From Narthecium ossifragum (taxonomy: Eukaryota > Streptophyta > Magnoliopsida > Dioscoreales > Nartheciaceae): 64,000 nucleotides of DNA. The notes under the pieces are model-generated. The model ran no database searches and was not told the DNA's origin. It saw nothing but the letters and a program-made list of their open reading frames with translations. Location: contig OY986967.1 in the NCBI GenBank assembly GCA_963920575.1, positions 4,979,166-5,043,165 of the forward strand, read 5' to 3'. Below, piece after piece: positions 1 to 11,420 of the stretch (position 1 is the first letter of the stretch; each line of letters begins with the position of its first letter). Both the position numbers and the translations under genes were made by a program.

Positions 1-242
1 CAAAAGTATGATGTGTGTATCCCATGTTTGTACCCGGAGTAGTTTACGTGTATTCATGAGTCTACCATGTATCCTCCTGCTGGTAAGGCATGCATGTTCA
101 TACACAAGCAAACTCATGAACAAGGGGCAAACAAAGATATAACATTACATGTTTGATAATAAATTACTTACTGCGATGTCTGGTGTCTGAAGATAGGAGT
201 GCCATAAGACCCAAGAGAGACGTTATCCGTTGAATTATCTTC

Positions 243-587
243 TCATTGTAGTAGGCGTGTAAATTCACCAAATGCCGTGTTATTTGGAGGATTATTGTTG
301 ACTTCGACACCAATTTTCACCAAGAACAATTGTATACTTGGAATGACTGGATAGAGGCTAAGAATGCCACTAGTATCACTATCATCCTTTATTTCTACAC
401 CGCAATACATGCTTTCTCCCATTGGATATCTACAAGTTATGCGAATGTCGAAACAGTTTGGATTGTATCCAGTCAAATCAAACATTAAAGCCTTTAAATC
501 CGCATAACTTGCATTTTTTCGTATCCTAGTTGGTTTGATTCGGCCACCTATGTACTCAATATCACCCGCATTACCCTTTAATTTCAC
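243..587 (-). pseudogene. MULE transposase N-terminal (PB1-like) fragment
   Basis: The 114-residue reading frame resembles the N-terminal module of plant mudrA-type transposases. It has a short glycine-containing start (YIGGRIKP), a segment of the type seen before the beta-strands (SYADLKALMFDLTG), a YPMG motif, an acidic DDSD turn and a hydrophobic strand (IQLFLVKIGVEV). In that family this module precedes the DNA-binding and DDE domains, neither of which is found in the adjoining bases on this strand. It is therefore an orphan exon or fragment. It may belong to an element that extends left of the window. The assignment rests on pattern recognition only. Confidence 0.5.
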
Positions 588-861
588 CTTTTTCGTCTAT
601 CCGACACAATATGGAACAAAGCCACTATCCATCACTATAAATAACACAAATATCATGACAATTATGAGTCAATTATAAAGAAATTACAAGTTAATAGTAA
701 AAATTCCTATGGAAAACATGTTTCATATAATCTAATTGAATTAATACTAGAAATTTATAAAAGTTATCAACAATGCCACTACCCAAATCAGCAAACCAGA
801 ATGATTAAAAAATGAATTTTATAATAAAAAATGGGCATCTCAATTCCTATAAAAACCCTAA
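588..861. other. AT-rich intergenic DNA
   Basis: AT-rich sequence between the transposase fragment and the MITE. No coding exon or repeat is recognised. Confidence 0.5.
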
Positions 862-1092
862 GGGTCCGTTTGGAAGCACATGAATAGGTGGAATCCGAAA
901 GAATCCGGTGAATTGGCGGATTCTGCGCGTGCTCATTCGAGCGTTTGGCACGCCGGCACATTCCATTATTTCGGAACCCGTCTCCCTGCGGATTCTGAAA
1001 AAAAGGAACGGCGGCGTCCGCTCCAATCGAGCGGACGCCATTCCATGCGGATACCGAGCGCACGGAACCCAGAACCCGCGCCAAACAAGCCC
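862..1092. mobile_element. Tourist/PIF-Harbinger-like MITE, 231 bp
   Basis: The segment begins GGGTCCGTTTGG and ends CCAAACAAGCCC, an imperfect terminal inverted repeat of the Tourist type. It is flanked on both sides by TAA, the 3 bp target duplication expected for PIF/Harbinger elements. The interior is GC-rich with no credible protein. The short frames that cross it are artefacts. Confidence 0.75.
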
Positions 1093-1816
1093 TAATTTGA
1101 TTATATAAACCCTAAATCTCACACAACAAGCATATAAATAAAATTTCAAGATAAAAACTTACTGGAAAGGAAGATGGAGAGAAGCAAAAGGATCTTGGAG
1201 GATTTGGCCGGAAGCTCGCCGGAAAATCGCTGGAAAATTTTCAAGAAATAACTCCTCTTGAAGGAGTGGATGGACGGGGAAGGAGGAGGGGAGCCACAGG
1301 CTGCGGGGAGGCGCGCGGAGCGCTGAGGAGATGCGTCGGAGATCGCCGGAAACAGGAGAAGGAGGAGGGCCCGGGTGGGGAAGGAAGGGGGACTGGGTGG
1401 GAGGTCGGGTGGGGAAGGAGAAGGGCCCGCGGCGAGGGGTAGATGATGACGGAAGACGTAGGTTGAAACTCTCCTATCCATCCTTAGCCTTTGTGCGATT
1501 TGGGAAGGAAGGTCAAAGATTGAAGTTACGTCTTTATTAAAGACGTAACTTGGAGTTACGTCTTCAATGGCAGGATTAAAAAAATGAAAAGCCTCGCCAG
1601 CGTGGCGCTGACGTGGCCAAATCAGGCATACTTTCATAAATACTTTCTTCAGAGGCATATTATAATAATTATTTATTAAAATAATATTATTTAAAAAATT
1701 TCCCATTAGAAATGTCTACAACATGTGTCTTTGAAGTAAAATTAGTCATTTGTTTATTTTGATTTCAAGTTCTGGCTCACCTTTGGATCTTACGAATTCT
1801 TCCCTATGCTCTTAGG
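1093..1816. other. Sequence upstream of the GRF gene
   Basis: Holds a purine-rich, GC-rich stretch (about 1265-1450) resembling a 5' untranslated or CpG-rich region, the palindrome at 1523-1551, and an AT-rich run at 1640-1710. It probably contains the promoter of the GRF zinc-finger gene starting at 1817. No TATA box can be assigned with confidence. Confidence 0.35.
1523..1551. repeat. 29 bp perfect palindrome
   Basis: Arms of 14 bases (AAGTTACGTCTTTA and its reverse complement) flank a single central T. A partial third copy of the arm (GAGTTACGTCTT) follows at about 1553. Could be a hairpin, a paired binding site or a MITE remnant. Confidence 0.8.
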
Positions 1817-2394
1817 ATGTCTTCTACTGGTTCGACATCTTCCTCAACGTATCCTTTGTGTTTTTGTGGACGAAGATCAAAGGTGAAGATCTCTAAAACT
1901 GAAGCCAACCCTGAAAGAAGATTCTTTGGATGTTCACACAAGAAGGTAATAGTACACATTGAGCCCTAATTATTGAGAACTAATATGGCCTAACTACTGC
2001 ATTATTGCAGGAAAATGGTGGGTGTGATTACTACATCCAGATTGATGGGGGCATTTGCGAACGTGGACAACTAGTTATCAACAAGATGAAGGCGAAGATA
2101 CAAATCTTGGAAGGTGAACTGAAGCAGATGGAGACCAGAGCGGACATGGTTGCCTTGGAAGATAAATTGAAGCAAATGAAGATCAGGGCGGAGATGCAGT
2201 ATGAGGACCTGGTCCTCAGACCTGACTCGACCTTGTACATCAAGGGCTGTTCCACACTCGCGTTGTGCACACATGGCATTGAGATATTGTCCTTGTTTGA
2301 TTAGAACCCTGAGGTGTGACCTGGATCGAAAGATTGGGGTTTGTGGCACGTTTGTTTCCCCGTTTTCCAGTTTCCAAGACGAGATGATCTATCT

Positions 2395-3110
2395 TCTCGG
2401 CATAGAAGATCGATCTCCTTGTGCCTTGAAAGTCTTTGCCTTGTCACGAAGAAGATCGATCTTCATGGGGGGTGAAGATCGATCTCTCTAGTCGTGAATG
2501 GTTCTATAAGTAGAACCCACCGACTTCGTTTTGATTTCTTTGGAAATCTTGGAAGGAGGTCGAATCCGGCGGCTTGGGGAGGATCGTTTGGACGATCCAA
2601 AGCTTGTTGAACTGGATTTGGAGGCTTCCATCGATTGTAGGAAGGGATCTCTACCCATATCTTAAGATTTGGTAACTTAGGTTTGCTTTGTCTCTCTTTA
2701 GCTTAGATCTTTGTATGTAAACGTTGGTTTTTTGGTATTTTAGTGTTTTCGGACTTCCCTAGTTCCATGCTACCATATCCCTGAGTTTTATGACGTTTGG
2801 TCTTGTATTTCGTGCGTTTTCCGATGGGTTTCTGGCGGTGCTCAAGAAGGATCGATCTGCTTGTGAAGAAGATCGATTACTCTTGTGATCTCACACCCAG
2901 CCCGAGAAGGATCGATCTTCACGGCCATGAAGATCAATCTCTTTCGTGTTGAGGTGGTGCGGTGTTGGCCCGAGCTCCCTTAGCAGTGGACTTGTGTAAG
3001 GAAGATCGATCTCCACTGGGTGTGAAGATCGATCATTTCCTTGGCAGAGGGCACGCATGGAGAAGATCGATCTTCATGGGCATGAAGATTGATCTCCTTT
3101 GTGCAGTAAG
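2395..3110 (+). repeat. Cluster of GAAGATCGATCTTC-like palindromic motifs
   Basis: Within the LTR-like insertion the motif AAGATCGATCTCC/TTC and close variants recur many times, often in pairs about 20-25 bases apart. GATCGATC is self-complementary. This density suggests a subrepeat region such as an LTR enhancer. Confidence 0.7.
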
Positions 3111-3724
3111 CTGATTTTGGCTTGGTTTTCAACGGTTTGATTTCAAATCAACTGAATTTTCTTTTTTGTCTTTTCTATTGTTAGAAGTAGGATATTACGG
3201 TGTTTTAATCGTGATTTCACGCTTTGCCTTGAGTTTGTACGATGATTTGTATTTCTGATCATTTTGCCTACTTCTATGGATTTTAATCGGTTTTTCGATA
3301 AGCATGTGTTAACTATAGTTGCATTTATTTATTATGCTTTATTTAATTGTAACTTGTAGAAGTTAGATCTTTACTACTTTGTGGTTAACCGGGAGAGTCA
3401 CGACTCCCGGGAATGTGCAGAATAATTCTACCTCATACTGTTGATATGCCATATAGTGACACTTAGGTTAGATGTTTGTATATGTGCATCCATTTGATTG
3501 CATTAGGTGCATTCTAGGTTAAGGCGTGGACGATGGGTTGATCGTCGACCCGAGGCTCTCGGGTAGCTCGGGTCTAGCTCTAGGGCATGGGTTGGATAGC
3601 CTGGTCTAGGGCGAGATTGTTGTACAACTGATTGTCAGATCTTGGTTCTTGAGCTTTAGAAGTCGTACCATCCTCCTTTGCCAAGCTTGAGTGTGGGTGT
3701 GCTTTAGTTTTCTATTGTTGACTT

Positions 3725-3845
3725 TTGGGGAGCGCTAGCCCACGTGATCCCCGACGTGATCGACGTTTGGGGAGCGCCTAGAGCCGACGTAATCCCCGGC
3801 GTGGTCGGCGATTGGGGAGCGTCCAGAGCAGGCGTAATCCCTGCC
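3725..3845 (+). repeat. Short tandem repeat, three units of about 42-45 bp
   Basis: Three successive units start TTGGGGAGCG at about 3726, 3767 and 3812, each continuing into a GTAATCCC or GTGATCCC block. Lies inside the LTR-like insertion. Confidence 0.65.
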
Positions 3846-4505
3846 ACGTTTGCATGCTTGTTGTAGTTGCGCCTTAGTAAGGAGACGGTTCAATTGCAGT
3901 TTCCCTTTTCTTGAGTGTGACGTAGAGTAGAACCCTACTGGGCTTTATGCTCACCCTACCCGGGCTGCGTTTGCAGGTGCAGACGCCAGTGTCTCTGTAG
4001 CTCCCAGCAGATCAGCTTTTGGCGGCGCATCGACTTCTAGAGGGTGTTGAGGTGACTGAGGATCAGATCGTACAGTTTGACAGTTTTGTATACAGTATCC
4101 CTTGAGGATAAATTTATATGTATAATTTTCATCTTTGAGTAATTTTGATTTAGATCTGTACAACTCTGATGTTAATGGAATAGTATGTTTTAGATTTCAA
4201 TTATGCCCTCAGAAGTCAAACGTTGAAATTCTGTGGTAATTGTTGTATCGCGCCAGAACGGAAGTGAACAGGTGTAGATCCCCTCCCCTCGCGTCCTAGC
4301 CCGGATGGGTTTTCTTCGGCCGGGGCGTGACATGTAGACCTTAGAAGATGAACTGAAGCAATTGAAGTCCATAGACACAGAATACATGGCCCAAGTCGAG
4401 ATTTGGAGGACCTGCTGCAAGAATAGAGAAGATGAAGTTATTAGATTGCTGTTGGAGGTGAAAAAAATGCAAAACAAAAATAGAATGATGCAGTTGGCCA
4501 TTGTG

Positions 4506-4835
4506 TTTTTGTGTGTCCTTTTTGTGTTTGTCAGATTTTAGCCCGCGACAAAGATTCTTGTAAATTTGTAGAAAGCATAGATGCCTGTACATTTATATTC
4601 TATATTATTGTCATAGCAAATTTGTATACATTTGTTTTTTATATTATTGTCATAACAAATTTGTATGTTGTTTTTGTGTGTCGTTTTTGTGCTTGTCAGA
4701 TTTTAGCCCACTAGAAAGATTCTTGTAAATTTGTATAAAGCATAGATGCATGTACATTTGTATTCTATATTATTGTCATAACTACTTTGTATACATTTGT
4801 TTTTTATATTATTTTCATAGCAAATTTGTATGTTG
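4506..4835 (+). repeat. Tandem duplication, 165 bp period
   Basis: Bases 4506-4670 and 4671-4835 are near-identical direct copies. The duplicated unit includes the last codons and stop of the GRF gene (GTCAGATTTTAG) plus its AT-rich 3' flank, so a second copy of the C-terminus lies downstream of the first stop. Confidence 0.8.
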
Positions 4836-5012
4836 CTTTGGGTATGCTGCTTAACCGTCTGTAGTAACTGCTTGATGAACAACATTGCTTGATTTCCACA
4901 CATACATTTTGCTTGATGAACAACATTGATTATAAACTATGGAATACATAAATCTTAACCACAAGGACATGTCTCATACACACATATATGAATTAAAAGA
5001 ACTAAGTGGTTC

Positions 5013-7254
5013 TTACAAGCAAACTTTGGAGTTAAAATACTCCTCAAGTAGCATCGTGTGATTAAGATACTTCAGCACTGCTAATAAATGCCTGCATGGG
5101 ATGCCAAGGAACTCCGAAAGCCTACACGGGCAGTTTCCCATATTTGTTTCCTTGCAAATAACAACCTTTTTTTTGCTTTCTTTTCCTACTTCTTGGATGA
5201 GATACATATCCCCATCCTCGTCTCCACCACTAACGAAGACGTTTTGCATCAAGCTTGAGATAACTTCTTCTTGGAACTTTTAAAAGAGCTTCTTGGTATA
5301 AATTTGAGACATTTGTTTCTCCAAAGACCATACAGTTTTCAGCTTCGGCTGATTATTAATGCTGCCATGCTCGTCCTCCAATGCATCTTGTCGCTGCTTT
5401 TCAAGTCCATTAATGAACCTTGCATAAAAGTCCATCAAAGTATTTTTTTCAGTGGAGTATTTCTTTAAAAAACTGTTCAAGCTTTCACTATTTGGCTACT
5501 ATGCATCCTTGCAAAGAAACAACTCTTCAAATAAAGAGGGATCCAATGATTTCTCATTTCATACATGTTGGCCAACCAATCATTGTCGCTGAGGTGATGT
5601 TCTGTTATAATACTTGCCCAAGTTGCACAAAACTCATCATCAGTTTCGGTATTCCAAATACAATTTGTTATTTTCTCAATGACTTCAATTTTATTTTCTA
5701 TCACTCCCAACTTCTCAGTCAGCTTTTTGGTTATGTGCCAAATACAAAACCTATGACGAGCAAAGGGAAAAACCTGTTCGATGGCAGCTCTCATTGCAGG
5801 ATCTTGATCTGTTATAATTGTACTGGGATATCTACCACTTGCTTCGATCCAAGTCTCAAACAACCATATAAATGACTCGATGGTTTCATCCTTTATAAAG
5901 CCACATCCGAGAATCGTTGTGTTGAAGTGGTTGTCTATTCTAGAAAATGGTGCAAAAATCATAGAGTACTTGTTAGTGTTATATGTTGTATCAAATGCTA
6001 ACACTTCCCCAAAGTTTTTGCACTGTAATCTGGACTGCACATCCATCCAAAAATAATGTGTCAACTTGCCCTCCGTATCACATAGAATTTTGTAAAAAAA
6101 CTCAGGACTCTTTTTTTGCTTTCCTTTGAAAATTTCTCACAGCAACTCTGCATCGTGCCCTCTAACCTCTTCCCTCATGTCCCTCTTCAAATTCCAAACA
6201 TCTCTTTTTATAAAACCAATCTTATCATGTCCTCCACTCTCATTCCGTAGGATTCCCATTGTTTGTGAAATACGGATGTTCACTGACTGGAGATTCTTAA
6301 AGAGACTCTGTTTGGCTTGAACTATTCTTCGGCAATTTTTAAGAAAATGTCTCCTGCTTAGGGTGCACAACTCATGATTACGTTCTTCCACAAACTTTAT
6401 CACAATATATTGTCTTGTAGCCATATCCAACTTAAATCACACCATAGCCTTACAATCAGTCTTTCCCATGCCACATTTTCCAACCATCGATTTATCTTGC
6501 CACTTGCCGTACTTGTAGCAAACCAAGATCCTTTGGCTCACCACTCTTTCGTCAATGTCCTTGACATTTTGATATTTTTTTGTGCTTCTAGCTAAATCAA
6601 ATCCAACAGCATACACATACTTTCCATAGAAGCTTTCACACTCATCCAAGGTCTTAAAAGACATACCAATGGTTGGTATTAATTTAGAATTCACCTTTGG
6701 AACAATCTTATAAATAGTAGCAGGACGATCCATGGGACAGTTCTCAACACTTTGGCTGCCATCATCAACCTCCCTTGATACATGATGTAAAGTTTCACTG
6801 TCAACTTGGCAACTGCTTGTGTGTTAGAGCACAAAAATTAACAATGCAACAGTTATAGTGGAAAGGGCTATTATGCATCAGTTATAGTGGAAAAAAATAT
6901 GAAAAAATACTACTTGCCAATGCACTCAAACAATAGGAACATTGCATGTACGATTAAATTCATATTAGATATCCAAAAGGGAAAATCAACATTTTCTACG
7001 TTTTGTTGTTATCAGTCATATAGTTGATGTTGAAGCATAGTGTGTACAAAAACTTCAATGAATTGTATTAAAAATTGATCTACTGCATCATCTAGGAGAG
7101 TACAACAATGTGGTAGGAATCATATGCTTCATCACAAGGTCAGCAAACCAGAGAAGAACCAAGAATCATATGCTTCATCATAATGAAGAGATATCTAGTG
7201 ATCAATGCATGCATCCATAAAAAAAATGCCATTTCTTACTCACATGTCGTCCAT
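5013..7254 (-). pseudogene. FAR1-related / MULE transposase-like gene, degenerate
   Basis: Exon 1 (7254-7244) encodes only the start (MDDI) and ends at the strong donor GTGAGTAAG. Exon 2 begins at 6815 in matching phase. In order it shows a FAR1-type DNA-binding region (TLDECESFYGKYVYAVGFDL), a MULE DDE domain (AFDTTYNTNKYS, ITDQDPAMRAAI, HRFCIWHITKKL) and a SWIM zinc finger CPC...IPCRH near 5110. The frame is broken by TGA at about 6438, TGA at about 6138, a 1-base frameshift near 5480 in the segment before NSFLKKYS, and TAA at about 5281. It ends at 5013 beside a possible donor GTAAGA, and no downstream exon was found. Intact members are either FHY3/FAR1 regulators or Jittery-like transposases; this copy makes neither. 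It is convergent with the GRF gene, about 470 bp away. Confidence 0.85.
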
Positions 7255-7740
7255 GAACGAAGTGATTTCTAGTGAGGAGGACAGAGCTGTGCGATAGGGG
7301 TGCTGGCAGTGGCTGCTAGCTTGGGGGGTGATGCCGACGGTGGAGGGAAGGAGATGATGGGTTGAGGTGGTGATGAGATGAGATTGAGACGGGAAGTGGT
7401 CAGAGGGGGTGGTGGAGATCGACGAAAAAGGGGCGGCAACGATGGGGATCAGCGTGGGAGGAAGGGAGGAGGCTTTGGCGAAATGCCGATGCCGATGCCG
7501 ACGCCGCCGTTGGCATTGTGAGGTCGGCGATAGCAATGGCGAGACGCAAGAGGGAGGTGATGGCGATGGCGAAGAAGCTCAGGGGTAAGGAGCTGTGACG
7601 GCGCTCGAGGTTGGAGGGAGCTGCGACGGGGCTGGGTTGTCGAGGAAGAAGGGAGGACAAGGTTGGGAGGTCGGGGAAGAAGGGAGGACGGGGCTGGGAG
7701 GTCGGGGAAGAAGGGAGGGGGAGTAAGTACTCATTTGATA
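7255..7740. other. GC-rich 5' flank of the FAR1-related gene
   Basis: GC-rich, purine-rich DNA immediately upstream of the FAR1-related start codon. It has repeated GGGAGGTCGGGGAAGAAGG units near 7645-7720. Probably 5' untranslated or promoter sequence. Open frames here are low-complexity and not credible genes. Confidence 0.4.
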
Positions 7741-10240
7741 CCTAATAACATGCTAAATAGATTATGACCGTCCAGGATACGAGTTCGTTCCCCAACACTA
7801 TAGAATCGGTTCTATTCAGAAAATTTCTCTCTCTATAAATATATGATTGTATACAAGTGAGCTTGCAATGTAAGAGATCTAGCAAACAACCAGAGGCCAA
7901 AAGGAACCAAATTCACCAGCTAAACTAGGTATTATTGATCTTTAAAGGGATGTTCAATGAACAGATATCCTGTATGCAGAACATATCAGGACAAGAAAAA
8001 AAAAACTATTTGATAGAGAGCATGAACAAGCGAAAGAAGATATGTTTGATCTACGACGGTAAAGATAAAACTTTTCTCCAAAAAAAAGGAATGTGAAAAG
8101 AGCCCCTTTTTTATGCCGTAGTGTTATAGACATCATACACCAATAGATTCAGGAATTTGTAATGTCTGCATCCAGCAAAGGGGAAACGTCCTCAGGAGTT
8201 CCATCAAAAGATGATGGCATTCCAATAGGTTTGGATAGCAGATGCTGCATCATCCTTTATTCTCCAATTGATCTATCTTTAATTCTCCTTGTATTCATCC
8301 TTTGAAGTATCTTGTAATCTTTCTTCTGCTAATTCTTCCTGTGTACATTACCTTCCAACATCTTCAATGCAAATACAGTCAGCTACACATTATTTCTTGA
8401 AAACCCCAACACCGTAGTCCTCTCCTCCTAAATAAGTGTGACAGACCATCACTTTTTTGGTTGAGATTAGAAGACAACCTTCCAGCTCAAAAAACATTGA
8501 AATGATAGAGTACTGTAGATCAATTGAAACTTACAAAAGAGTCATGATTTCTGTTCCCTAACTAGATCTGCTTTGACTAAAGGCTACATATTTTGTCGGA
8601 AGTTAAGATTCCATTTCCTATGCCTTAGAGATCCTGATGGCATGTTTACATGAGTTGTTAATTGTATCAGATAGGGCTCAGCGAGCATGCATGGCACTCT
8701 AACTCAGGATCATGTATCTCCACCCAAGACAGATAACAAGTAAGCAGATAAACATTCAACCCAGCAAACTTTCTATGATCCCATATGCATGTCTCACTTC
8801 AAACAATGGAGAATGAAAACTAAAGTGGCTACATAGACTGTGAAAACTAATGGATACACCATAAATCTTAAACATCCTGATGTCACACATTTCTCGAAAC
8901 TAATATTTCACACGTTTATTAAGCATGACTGAGCTGCATATCCAATCACTCATATACGACTGAAACATAAAGCAAAGCAATCCAAAGACTCTTCCCCACA
9001 AGCTTTTATGTGACAAGCTATGACCGCATAGTGCAACCCAGAATTTTAAAGTTTGGGCTAAAACCCATGTATTCTTCAAATATAAGTATCATGAACAGCA
9101 ATCGTAGTTCAAGAAAAGAAGAAGATTCAAATAACATTGACCTTCAGTACATATTTTCTGCATGCTATTTCTTCCTCATTTTAATATAAAACTTGCATAT
9201 TGGAACCTATCATTAAAGCCAATTATTATCTTTTGTTCTAAATTGAGTACTATTTCACGCAAAGGATGCTTATGTTTTTCCATTCTGCCGATCATTTTCT
9301 TAAAAATGCTTTTTGCCTACTCCAGTACCCGAACTTACTGCTAACATGCACACACTTTATGCAACTATGAGTTATATAACGAGGAGGTAGCTATAAAGAA
9401 GTGCGGATGATAATGTAAGGATTCTTGAGGATGATAATCTCCTTTAACCATGTAAAAAATGCAGCACTTTAGCAAGAACTTCAGGGCATACATCTGAAGT
9501 CTAAGATTGTATTTACTATTCACCCTATTTACTAAATGGAATCTAGAAATTGATTGATTTAGAAAGTACAAGAGTTTGAATGATGGATGACTTGATCAGG
9601 TCAAGCACATCTTCATCATTATATAAAGCTAAAAAAGGCTACGGTGAAGATTTAATCACTCTCAATAAACTGAGCTAAGGAACGACTCTTTCGAACTTAA
9701 TGCAGCTAAAGTTTCAGTTTTCTACTCTTTCGTCTAAGTCATTAAGGGAACAATTATGCTCATTTGAAGCTCTGTGAATTAGGATAGCATGAAACCTCCA
9801 AAAACTAAATCAAGAGAACTCTCTCTCTCAAGGATATTACAGAGGGAGCAGATCTTATAGCTTGCATGAAACATCAGAAACTTGCTAAGAAGAAGGCATT
9901 AAAAGCTAGACTTCAACCTATCATCTAACACTGAAAGCCAACAGTCTAACCAACCCGAGCAGCTGATTCACCTCCAAGACGAGCTTATATGCATGGAACC
10001 TCATGACAACATGTGATGATCTGACATTCAGATACTTACAACTCATTTCAACATGCTAATGATGCAGTAAGTGTTTCTACGGGAGAAACAAACATACTAC
10101 CACATGATGCAAATCCAAATGTTGGACAAGATTAGTCAAATGATCCTCCAGTATAATCAACAAAATAACAAACGCAATGATAAATTAGCATAGGTATTTT
10201 AATCAGGAACATAATTGTTTAAAATATGCTGAAACGGAAA
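7741..10240. other. Intergenic DNA, no gene recognised
   Basis: AT-rich sequence with no recognisable domain on either strand. It may hold the 3' untranslated region or 3' exons of the F-box transcription unit. A short frame near 8160-8270 looks mildly protein-like on both strands but could not be assigned. Confidence 0.4.
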
Positions 10241-10259
10241 CTAGGGAAAGCAAAATGCA

Positions 10260-11420
10260 TCAGTTTTGGCACATACATGGATTGGCTTGGATCCAAATAG
10301 ATCGGAAGGCCTTTGAACTGACGGTCGATGGAGGGAAATATTGCTCAATTGTACTTTTGTGCAAATCATAGAGCACCAAGACTTCACACCCAAGCTTATT
10401 TGGATCTTGATGCTCGTCATCAGAAAAGTACAGGTGGTTCTTTCTGCATCCGGCTGAAGCAGGAACAGAAACCGGATCGTTCCTTCCAAGAAAAAGTGCA
10501 TAGTCACCAATTGAATGTTTCCTAACCCATGCATTGGCACTTTTGTCGAACTTATGAATACTCGCCGAAGTTGTCCTGTAGACCGTAGCGGGACCAAGTG
10601 CATGCCTTTCCGGGGCTGAAAGATTCACATCACTCAGTGTTCTTGAGACAACTAACAATTCGCCCTGAAAATCCACCAGATATTTGGTGGCAAAAGGTTC
10701 AATGCCTTCGAGGCCAGAGAAGACTTGATTTCCTGTAGGAATCTCTTGTCGAGGATCAAAACTAAGAATATAAGAAGAAGAGGTCACAACATAAAATTTT
10801 CCATCTAAGAAAATACCGTCCTCGCACAGTGACCCAATGATGACCCCAATGGTGGCTTTAGTCCAACCTATGTCTCCGGGTTTCCAGAAAGCTAGCTTTC
10901 TGTATGAGCCATAAATTGTTGCTGCCATATATTCTGACTTCGCTGGATCAGCGGATAAAAATATTTTGTGGATAAACTTGTTTTCCATTTCTCCATCTGA
11001 TAGATCTTCGACTTCGTCCGGCTCGAGAGTTGGAAGCTGAATTCTAAAAGATGTATTAAACGGATTCAACAATAAGATGTTCAACTTTTCATCAACCATC
11101 GCTAGCCATCCTCGTGAACTGCTTGCACAGTAGCTCTTATGTGCCTCCTTGAAATCAAATTTGTAAATCCTATGCTCTGCTAGATTGTAAAAACTTCGAA
11201 TTTTTGTTGTGTAATCCTCTCCAAGCACCAGCCATAGAAGTTTTTCTGCTTGCGGTCGGTAATTTTTTACAAATGCTGATGACCATGAGTGACAAACTGC
11301 ACCAAATCGGACATAATCTGGCAGGGTGAAGTGGCTTGCAATTATCTCTGCAACATCCCTCGGGAGCTCCGACCATTTGGGCATAAGATCTTGGCTTCTT
11401 TTCTCCAGCGATTCAGACAC
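10260..11420 (-). CDS. F-box protein with C-terminal KIB/DUF295 domain
   Basis: An uninterrupted 386-residue frame. Residues about 16-55 form an F-box (WSELPRDVAEIIASHFTLPD...GAVCHSWSSAF). The rest is the beta-propeller-like KIB1-4/DUF295 region, with family blocks such as SSRGWLAMVDE, LLLNPF, LEGIEPFATKYLVDFQGELLVVSR and a C-terminal LGRNDPVSVPAS...NHLYFSDDE. Length and order fit single-exon plant F-box/DUF295 proteins, which act as substrate receptors of SCF (SKP1-cullin-F-box) ubiquitin ligases; the substrate is unknown. The start is the ATG just before ESLEKRSQ; a second in-frame ATG lies in LMPKW. A decayed paralogue lies on the same strand at 61067-61600, and even the sequence upstream of the start codon is similar. 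This is the best-preserved host gene in the window. Confidence 0.9.
   Translation of the reverse strand: MSESLEKRSQDLMPKWSELPRDVAEIIASHFTLPDYVRFGAVCHSWSSAFVKNYRPQAEKLLWLVLGEDYTTKIRSFYNLAEHRIYKFDFKEAHKSYCASSSRGWLAMVDEKLNILLLNPFNTSFRIQLPTLEPDEVEDLSDGEMENKFIHKIFLSADPAKSEYMAATIYGSYRKLAFWKPGDIGWTKATIGVIIGSLCEDGIFLDGKFYVVTSSSYILSFDPRQEIPTGNQVFSGLEGIEPFATKYLVDFQGELLVVSRTLSDVNLSAPERHALGPATVYRTTSASIHKFDKSANAWVRKHSIGDYALFLGRNDPVSVPASAGCRKNHLYFSDDEHQDPNKLGCEVLVLYDLHKSTIEQYFPPSTVSSKAFRSIWIQANPCMCQN

Larger units (their letters stand above)
2234..4336 (+). mobile_element. LTR-like insertion (probable Ty3/gypsy solo LTR)
   Basis: About 2.1 kb without coding sequence inserted in exon 2 of the GRF gene. GACCT occurs on both sides (2229-2233, 4337-4341), and the host frame is restored if the segment is removed. 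The ends are TGTACAT and ACATGTA. Near the right end lies GGGGCGTGACA, typical of gypsy LTR termini. A stretch around 3915-4010 (CCTACCCGGGCTGCG) recurs in inverted, diverged form at about 34075-34170, which supports a dispersed repeat. The right end is not a canonical CA, so the exact boundary could be a few bases off. The GRF coiled-coil repeat also resembles the junction. Confidence 0.6.
1817..4541 (+). pseudogene. GRF zinc-finger coiled-coil protein gene, split by an insertion
   Basis: Exon 1 (1817-1945, 43 codons) is Ser/Thr-rich and carries the first half of a GRF zinc finger (CFCGRR, then FFGCSHKK). A GT donor follows, and the acceptor TTGCAG precedes exon 2 at 2011, in the same phase. 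Exon 2 completes the finger (GGCDYYIQID) and runs into a coiled coil (ELKQMETRADMVALEDKLKQ). At 2233 it is interrupted by about 2.1 kb. The frame resumes at 4342 with more coiled coil (LEDELKQLKS) and ends at 4539-4541 after a hydrophobic tail (LAIVFLCVLFVFV), a plausible membrane anchor. Removing 2234-4336 plus one GACCT copy rejoins the codons exactly, giving about 183 residues. This layout (short N-terminus, GRF finger, coiled coil, C-terminal transmembrane helix) is common among small plant GRF proteins of unknown function. As assembled, the frame stops at about 2304 inside the insertion. Confidence 0.7.

Noticed and set aside
2005..2304. 99-codon plus frame as a complete protein
   Set aside because: It is exon 2 of the GRF gene running into the insertion, not an independent gene.
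8161..8304. Short protein-like frames on both strands (plus: MSASSKGETSSGVPSKDDGI...)
   Set aside because: No family match and no convincing splice sites to link it with the exons upstream; could be a 3' exon but not supportable.
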